Source: SIBU01 sp964430335
GTDB lineage: Bacteria; Patescibacteriota; Minisyncoccia; Phycocordibacterales; SIBU01
Direction of reading: 5' to 3'
Assembly (NCBI GenBank): GCA_964430335.1
Contig: CAYSEN010000009.1
Coordinates: 1-35,085, forward strand
Length of the DNA: 35,085 nucleotides
The notes beneath the pieces are model-generated. The model had not been told where the DNA came from. It was given only the letters and a program-made list of their open reading frames with translations, and ran no database searches. Both the position numbers and the translations under genes were made by a program. Each line of letters opens with the position of its first letter. The stretch's first letter is position 1. Below, piece by piece: positions 30,840 through 35,085 of this stretch.

Positions 30840-31025
30840 AGTGCTGAATTTTTACGAGTAAATTTTAAATTATTTTTCTGACTTTTGTTTCTACATTCTA
30901 CTATTCATAATCAAAAGAAAAAACAGTGGACAAGCAGAAAATTAGCACTCGGCGATACAAACAAAAAACTGTAAAATTTTTCTCAAAATTACTGTTGGAA
31001 AATATACTTAATTTAAAACCAATAT

Positions 31026-31499
31026 TTAAAAATTTTTAAATACAACATTATCTCCAATTTTTAAATTATTTTTTTCAATAAAATCGGAATTGGCTTCCAA
31101 AATAATATGAGTTGAGGTTGTTGGTAAAAAAACTTCAGGATAAGAATCCGGCTGAGCATCGTTTTTCATAAAAACAATTTTATAGGAATCGTCGATCCAC
31201 AAAATATCAATCGGAAAATTCATGTCCTTCATCCATATTCCGTATTTATCGGGCCTCTCGAAAAAGAAAGCCATCAATTCATTGTCCGCCAGCTTCGGTC
31301 TACCACTAAGACCCTTACCCCTCTGTATATCATTATCTGCTACGTACGCCTTATACAATCTGTGTCCTATAAGCACTTCGCCTCCGTAGGAACCATGACC
31401 TTTATATTCGTAGTTGTCCTTTATATGTAGTCCGGCGTAGGTTATAAAGGACAACAGTATTACTGTAATAGCGGTTCTAATTATTTTTTTGTTTATCAT
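31026..31499 (-). CDS. DUF192 family exported protein
   Basis: 157 residues: a short N-terminal hydrophobic helix (about 8-26), then a DUF192 domain. Family signatures are AYVADNDIQRGKGLSGRP, ELMAFFFERPDKYGIWMKDMNFPIDILWID and PDSYPEVFLPTTSTHIILEANSDFIEKNNLKIGDNVVF. The family is widespread and its function is not known. An extended AT-rich -10 (TATAAT, 31539-31544) lies about 40 nt upstream on the minus strand. Confidence 0.85.
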   Translation of the reverse strand: MINKKIIRTAITVILLSFITYAGLHIKDNYEYKGHGSYGGEVLIGHRLYKAYVADNDIQRGKGLSGRPKLADNELMAFFFERPDKYGIWMKDMNFPIDILWIDDSYKIVFMKNDAQPDSYPEVFLPTTSTHIILEANSDFIEKNNLKIGDNVVFKNF

Positions 31500-31538
31500 T
31501 TTTGTAAGGTTTTTCTTTGAAAAATTTATTGCATTCTA

Positions 31539-31544
31539 ATTATA
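31539..31544 (-). promoter_or_regulatory. -10 element upstream of the DUF192 gene
   Basis: TATAAT on the minus strand with an expected start near 31532 and a leader of about 33 nt. No Shine-Dalgarno in the leader. Confidence 0.4.
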
Positions 31545-31667
31545 TTATTAAAATGAGTAATTTGAAATTTTTGAAAATCTGTTTTCGAATATTTTTCTTC
31601 TAAAATCTTTACTTTTAGTTTGTTAAGAAAAATTTTGTAGCTGTTGATTATAGTTTAGGCATATCGA

Positions 31668-31676
31668 TGATATAAT
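31668..31676 (+). promoter_or_regulatory. Extended -10 promoter of the cupin-GH130 operon
   Basis: TGATATAAT; expected start near 31683, 7 nt before ATG 31690. Fourth use of the same TGATATAAT box in this window. Confidence 0.6.
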
Positions 31677-31689
31677 GTCTGCATAAATT

Positions 31690-32058
31690 ATGAACAACTC
31701 TTCATCACAACTTCCCTATTTTGAAAAGAGACCTTGGGGCTCATTTACCAAATTTTCTGACAATGAAAAAGTGACTGTAAAAATTATTACCGTCGAGCCA
31801 AATCAAGCTTTTAGTCTTCAGACACATGCGCACCGAGATGAATTTTGGAAAATACTTTCAGGTAATGGTTTCGTAACCCTAGATGACAACTCTCTCCCTA
31901 TAGAGATCGGGGGTGAATTTAATATTCCAAGAGGTACCAAACACAGACTAACCGCGGGCAGTGCAACCGTATCATTCCTAGAGATTGCTAGAGGAGATTT
32001 CGACGAAAATGACATCGTGAGAATTGAGGATAACTACGGTAGAGTTAAGGCTAAATAG
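31690..32058 (+). CDS. Cupin mannose-6-phosphate isomerase-like protein
   Basis: 122 residues equal to the C-terminal cupin domain of bifunctional ManC/PMI proteins: FEKRPWGSFTKFSD, VEPNQAFSLQTHAHRDEFWKILSGNGFVTLDD (metal His/His/Glu site), FNIPRGTKHRLTAG and GDFDENDIVRIEDNYGR. Such enzymes interconvert mannose-6-phosphate and fructose-6-phosphate. The protein lacks the nucleotidyltransferase half. It is the first gene of an operon with two GH130 genes, which supports mannose use. Confidence 0.8.
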   Translation: MNNSSSQLPYFEKRPWGSFTKFSDNEKVTVKIITVEPNQAFSLQTHAHRDEFWKILSGNGFVTLDDNSLPIEIGGEFNIPRGTKHRLTAGSATVSFLEIARGDFDENDIVRIEDNYGRVKAK

Positions 32059-32069
32059 AATCAATTTAA

Positions 32070-33212
32070 ATGGTTCAAACAACTGATTCAACTTTAATAA
32101 TTGTATTCCTACTTTTTGTATTCTTTGTTTTTATTGTTGCTACAATTATTTTTAGGAATCTGCGGAAAAATTATCTCAAACACGAACAGAAACCAGCATT
32201 ACTAAATCGTTACGAAAATAACCCGATCATTTCTCCCAATGAAGAAAGATGGTGGGAGTCAAATGGTACTTTTAACCCGGCGGTTTACGTGGACGACCAC
32301 GGTGTTGTTCACCTACTTTACAGAGCAATTGGTGATGATGGCGTCTCTCGATTTGGATACAGATATAGTCATGATGGCTATGATTTTACAAAAGGTCTGC
32401 CTTACCCAGCGTTCACTTTTGATCTTCTAGATCAAAGATTGCAATCATCTAATCAAAATTACGATTTTAAATTATTTCCTTCAGGTGGTAGCTGGGGCGG
32501 AGTTGAGGACCCTAGAATGGTAAAAATCGGCGACAGAATATACGTAACATTTAACACGTTCGATGGCTGGAACTTTATTCGTATAGGTGTCACCTCTATC
32601 AAAGAGACTGATTTTTTGAGCGGTAAACTGAATTGGAAAAAGCCAATGATCATTTCTCCGAAAAATCAGATAAATAAAAATTGGGTTTTATTCCCAGAAA
32701 AAATAAATAATAAATTTGCGATTCTACACAGTATTTCACCTGACATTCAAATAGATTACGTTGACCGCCTAGAAGACCTTGGTTCTGGAGTGATTACAAT
32801 ACATAGTAAATTCAACCAAAAATACAGAAAGGATGGTTGGGATAATTGGTGGAGAGGGGTTGGACCACCTCCAATAAAAACCGAAAGAGGCTGGCTCGTC
32901 TTCTACCACGCAGTGAGCAAAGACGAAATGCATAAATACAAACTCGGAGCACTCTTGCTTGACCTTAAGGATCCGCAAAAAATAATCGCCAGGTCAGATC
33001 AACCTCTTTTAACCCCTGACCATTGGTACGAAAACGAATGGAAAACTGGAGTTATATATTCTTGTGCCGCAGTACTTAAAAACAAAACGGTTTACGTCTA
33101 CTATGGAGGTGGTGACAAATATACCTGCGTCGCAAACGCACCGCTAAGCAAAATCTTTGAGTCATTCGACTCAAAGACCAAGAAACCACAGAAATTAAGA
33201 AGAAAAGTTTAA
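32070..33212 (+). CDS. GH130 family mannoside phosphorylase/hydrolase with N-terminal membrane anchor
   Basis: 380 residues. A hydrophobic helix at about 8-28 with basic residues after it (RNLRKNYLKHEQK) suggests the enzyme stays on the cytoplasmic side of the membrane. The five-bladed propeller follows: YENNPIISP, ESNGTFNPAVYVDDHGVVHLLYRA, GGVEDPRMVKIGDRIYVTF (Asp147 as the likely acid), GPPPIKTERGWLVFYHAV and YVYYGGGDKYTCVA. GH130 enzymes act on beta-mannosidic links by phosphorolysis or hydrolysis; which one is not clear here. It starts 11 nt after the cupin gene. Confidence 0.85.
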   Translation: MVQTTDSTLIIVFLLFVFFVFIVATIIFRNLRKNYLKHEQKPALLNRYENNPIISPNEERWWESNGTFNPAVYVDDHGVVHLLYRAIGDDGVSRFGYRYSHDGYDFTKGLPYPAFTFDLLDQRLQSSNQNYDFKLFPSGGSWGGVEDPRMVKIGDRIYVTFNTFDGWNFIRIGVTSIKETDFLSGKLNWKKPMIISPKNQINKNWVLFPEKINNKFAILHSISPDIQIDYVDRLEDLGSGVITIHSKFNQKYRKDGWDNWWRGVGPPPIKTERGWLVFYHAVSKDEMHKYKLGALLLDLKDPQKIIARSDQPLLTPDHWYENEWKTGVIYSCAAVLKNKTVYVYYGGGDKYTCVANAPLSKIFESFDSKTKKPQKLRRKV

Positions 33213-33229
33213 ACTAAATTTAACAAAAC

Positions 33230-35085
33230 ATGTTCATACTAGAACGAGAAGAACACAATCCGATACTGTCACCCGTGATAGAGCACGACTGGGAATCTCA
33301 GGGGGCATTTAATTGGTGCCCTTTTAAAAATGATGTAAAGTCTAAAAAAACTTTTGCTGTTTACAGAGCTCAATCTGACGCGAAAATAAAAGACGGGGTT
33401 CGTCGTTCAGTTTCCTCGATTGGAATTGCTGAGAGTTCTGATGGCATTCACTACGAAAACCGAAAAGAATTTATTAAACCCGAAATGGAATGGGAAAAAT
33501 TCGGATGTGAAGACCCTCGAGTTACCACTATCGGTAAGACACACTACATGTTCTATACAGCACTCTCAATGTTCCCTATTCAAAAAGACGGTATTCATAT
33601 TGGTTTAGCAAAATACGACGAGAAATTAAACCTTTTGGAAAAACACCTGATCACACCATTCAACTCCAAGGCAATGGCTCTTTTTCCAAAAAAAATAAAT
33701 GGTAAATTTGCCGCACTCTTAACTATCAAAACCGACGAACCGCCTTCTGAAATTTGTTACGTGGAATTTGAAAAGGAATCTGATATGTGGTCACAGGACT
33801 TCTGGGCTAATTGGCGTGCCAAAGCAATGGATTACAGTTATAAAATTCGCCGTACTGATAACGAACAAATCGAACTCGGTGCTCCACCTATACTCACTAA
33901 AAAAGGCTGGTTGGTGATTTACTCTCACATTCAAGGATATTTTCACGGTAACAGATCCTTCGGAATCGAAGCGGTGCTTCTAGACAAGGATGATCCTAAA
34001 AAAATCATTGCCAAAACTAAAGGAGCTTTCATGGTGCCTGAAGAATACTATGAAAAAGTTGGACAAATACCGAACGTAATCTTCCCTACTGGAGCCATGA
34101 TAAAAGATGATATGCTGGAAATTTACTATGGAGGCACAGACACGCATTCTTGTATCGCTAGGGTAAATTTGGATAAATTCCTAAATGCAATGGAAGGTAA
34201 ACCTGTTTTATTCTCAAGAAGCAAAGAGAACCCGATCATAAGCCCAAGAGAAAATAAGGATTTCGAAGCCGGAGGAACATTTAACCCGGCGGCTGTTGAA
34301 GTTGATGGCAAAGTTTACATTTTCTATCGCGCTGTTACCAAAGATAATTACTCCACATGGGGTTTAGCGGTTTCTAAAGATGGATTTAAAATAGACGAGC
34401 GTTCAGAAAATCCAATCTATTCGCCTCGCGCAGACTTTGAAAAACATGGATGTGAGGATCCGAGAGCCACCCTCATCGGGGATCGGGTCTATGTTTTCTA
34501 CACCGCCTACGATGGTAGTACACCTAGAGTTGCAGCAACATCGATTTCTAAAGACGATTTGTTGAGCAGAAAGTGGAACTGGGAGATGCCGAAAATAATC
34601 ACCTATTCCGCAGTTTCAAATAAGGACGCGTGCATCTTTCCTGAAAAAATTGATGGCAAATACATGATAATTCACCGAATGGATGACATGATCTGCGCGG
34701 ACTTTGTAGAAACCTTAAATTTTGAAAACGAGCCAGTTAAATCATGTATACCGATAGTTCGCCCGAGACACGGAATGTGGGACGGTGCTAAGACAGGATT
34801 GGCTTGTCCGCCGATCAAAACTGAAAAAGGATGGCTTTTCTTCTATCACGGAGTATCGACCACCACACACTACAGAATCGGTGTAGCTCTCTTAGACCTA
34901 AAGGACCCTACAGTGGTTTTGTCACGAAGTGTATTCCCAATATTTGAACCGACCGAAGTCTATGAACAAAAAGGTATTGTTCCAGGGGTTGTATTTCCTT
35001 GTGGAGTAATTCAAAGGAAAGAAAAATTGTATTTCTACTATGGCGGTGCAGATTTTGTAGTCGGAGTGGCTACAGCTAAAATTTC
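33230..35085 (+). CDS. Double-domain GH130 protein, 3' end outside window
   Basis: At least 618 codons from ATG 33230, open to the window edge. Two GH130 propellers follow each other: domain 1 (about 1-320) with REEHNPILSP, GCEDPRVTTIG (Asp95), APPILTKKGWLVIYSHI and YYGGTDTHSCIAR; domain 2 (from about 325) with SKENPIISP, AGGTFNPAAVEVDGKVYIFYRAV, GCEDPRATLIGDRVYVFYTAYDG (Asp410), CPPIKTEKGWLFFYHGV and YYGGADFVVGVATAK. Domain 1 has an altered blade start (GAFNWCPF for GTFNPA). No signal peptide. It acts after or beside the single-domain GH130 upstream; reaction unknown. Confidence 0.85.
   Translation, partial: MFILEREEHNPILSPVIEHDWESQGAFNWCPFKNDVKSKKTFAVYRAQSDAKIKDGVRRSVSSIGIAESSDGIHYENRKEFIKPEMEWEKFGCEDPRVTTIGKTHYMFYTALSMFPIQKDGIHIGLAKYDEKLNLLEKHLITPFNSKAMALFPKKINGKFAALLTIKTDEPPSEICYVEFEKESDMWSQDFWANWRAKAMDYSYKIRRTDNEQIELGAPPILTKKGWLVIYSHIQGYFHGNRSFGIEAVLLDKDDPKKIIAKTKGAFMVPEEYYEKVGQIPNVIFPTGAMIKDDMLEIYYGGTDTHSCIARVNLDKFLNAMEGKPVLFSRSKENPIISPRENKDFEAGGTFNPAAVEVDGKVYIFYRAVTKDNYSTWGLAVSKDGFKIDERSENPIYSPRADFEKHGCEDPRATLIGDRVYVFYTAYDGSTPRVAATSISKDDLLSRKWNWEMPKIITYSAVSNKDACIFPEKIDGKYMIIHRMDDMICADFVETLNFENEPVKSCIPIVRPRHGMWDGAKTGLACPPIKTEKGWLFFYHGVSTTTHYRIGVALLDLKDPTVVLSRSVFPIFEPTEVYEQKGIVPGVVFPCGVIQRKEKLYFYYGGADFVVGVATAKI

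Noticed and set aside
30930..30960. TTAGCACTC upstream of nrdJ, like half of a CIRCE element
   Set aside because: The inverted half GAGTGCTAA is absent at the required 9-nt spacing and the gene is not a chaperone.
30840..31025. Possible cobalamin riboswitch before nrdJ
   Set aside because: No B12-box or matching stems could be seen; the region is AT-rich and too short for a typical cobalamin riboswitch.
1..35085. CRISPR array or IS element
   Set aside because: No regularly spaced identical repeats and no transposase or terminal inverted repeats were found.

Overview
The window looks like one scaffold piece from a reduced, AT-rich bacterium of the Candidate Phyla Radiation (Patescibacteria), most likely a Parcubacteria-type lineage. 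The reasons are compact housekeeping genes in an unusual order, very small PheS and PheT subunits, a two-gene transketolase next to rpe and rpiB with no oxidative pentose phosphate genes, an adenosylcobalamin-type ribonucleotide reductase, and many single-helix membrane proteins of unknown function. UGA acts as a stop throughout. The taxonomic call is an inference; no marker comparison could be run.

Layout. 1-8.8 kb, mostly minus strand: an exported lipase-like hydrolase (cut by the window edge), a small tail-anchored protein, a SpoU rRNA methyltransferase, a plus-strand SAM methyltransferase, an RRM RNA-binding protein, two envelope or cytoskeleton-like proteins, then pheT and pheS. 8.9-11.65 kb, plus strand: a three-gene cassette of processive GT2 synthase, membrane-anchored CPDC thioredoxin-fold protein and PIG-L deacetylase. 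11.65-11.96 kb: tRNA-Thr(UGU) trailed by 164-bp-period repeats that each carry the tRNA 3' end. 12-15.2 kb: tsf, rpsB, prfA and rpmE, with a structured RNA between rpmE and prfA. 15.3-16.8 kb: a prepilin N-terminus running into a 100-N gap, and a coiled-coil lytic transglycosylase on its other side. 16.9-23.4 kb: bL25, class II aldolase, a divergent PfkB kinase, and a non-oxidative pentose phosphate operon (rpiB, rpe, two transketolase halves with a membrane protein between them). 23.4-24.9 kb: three consecutive LuxR/GerE helix-turn-helix genes, each with its own terminator. 24.9-27.5 kb: small membrane proteins and GAPDH, with a second copy of the GAPDH 3' end 1.2 kb away. 27.5-30.8 kb: RNase P RNA, a small CxxC protein and nrdJ. 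31-35 kb: a DUF192 protein, then a cupin (mannose-6-phosphate isomerase-like) and two GH130 genes, the last encoding two GH130 domains in one chain.

How it works together. Aldolase, GAPDH, transketolase, Rpe and RpiB form a carbon core able to interconvert pentoses and trioses without phosphofructokinase. The GT2/PIG-L cassette and the cupin/GH130 cassette point to surface polysaccharide synthesis and mannoside turnover. About a dozen genes have a good -10 box (often extended TGNTATAAT) ending 6-9 nt before the start codon, so leaderless or nearly leaderless mRNAs appear to be a normal mode of expression here.

The most unusual items are the tRNA-Thr repeat system, the LuxR-type HTH array with its copied 60-bp leaders and a frameshifted third member, the duplicated GAPDH 3' end, the rpmE-prfA RNA structure, and the double-domain GH130 protein.
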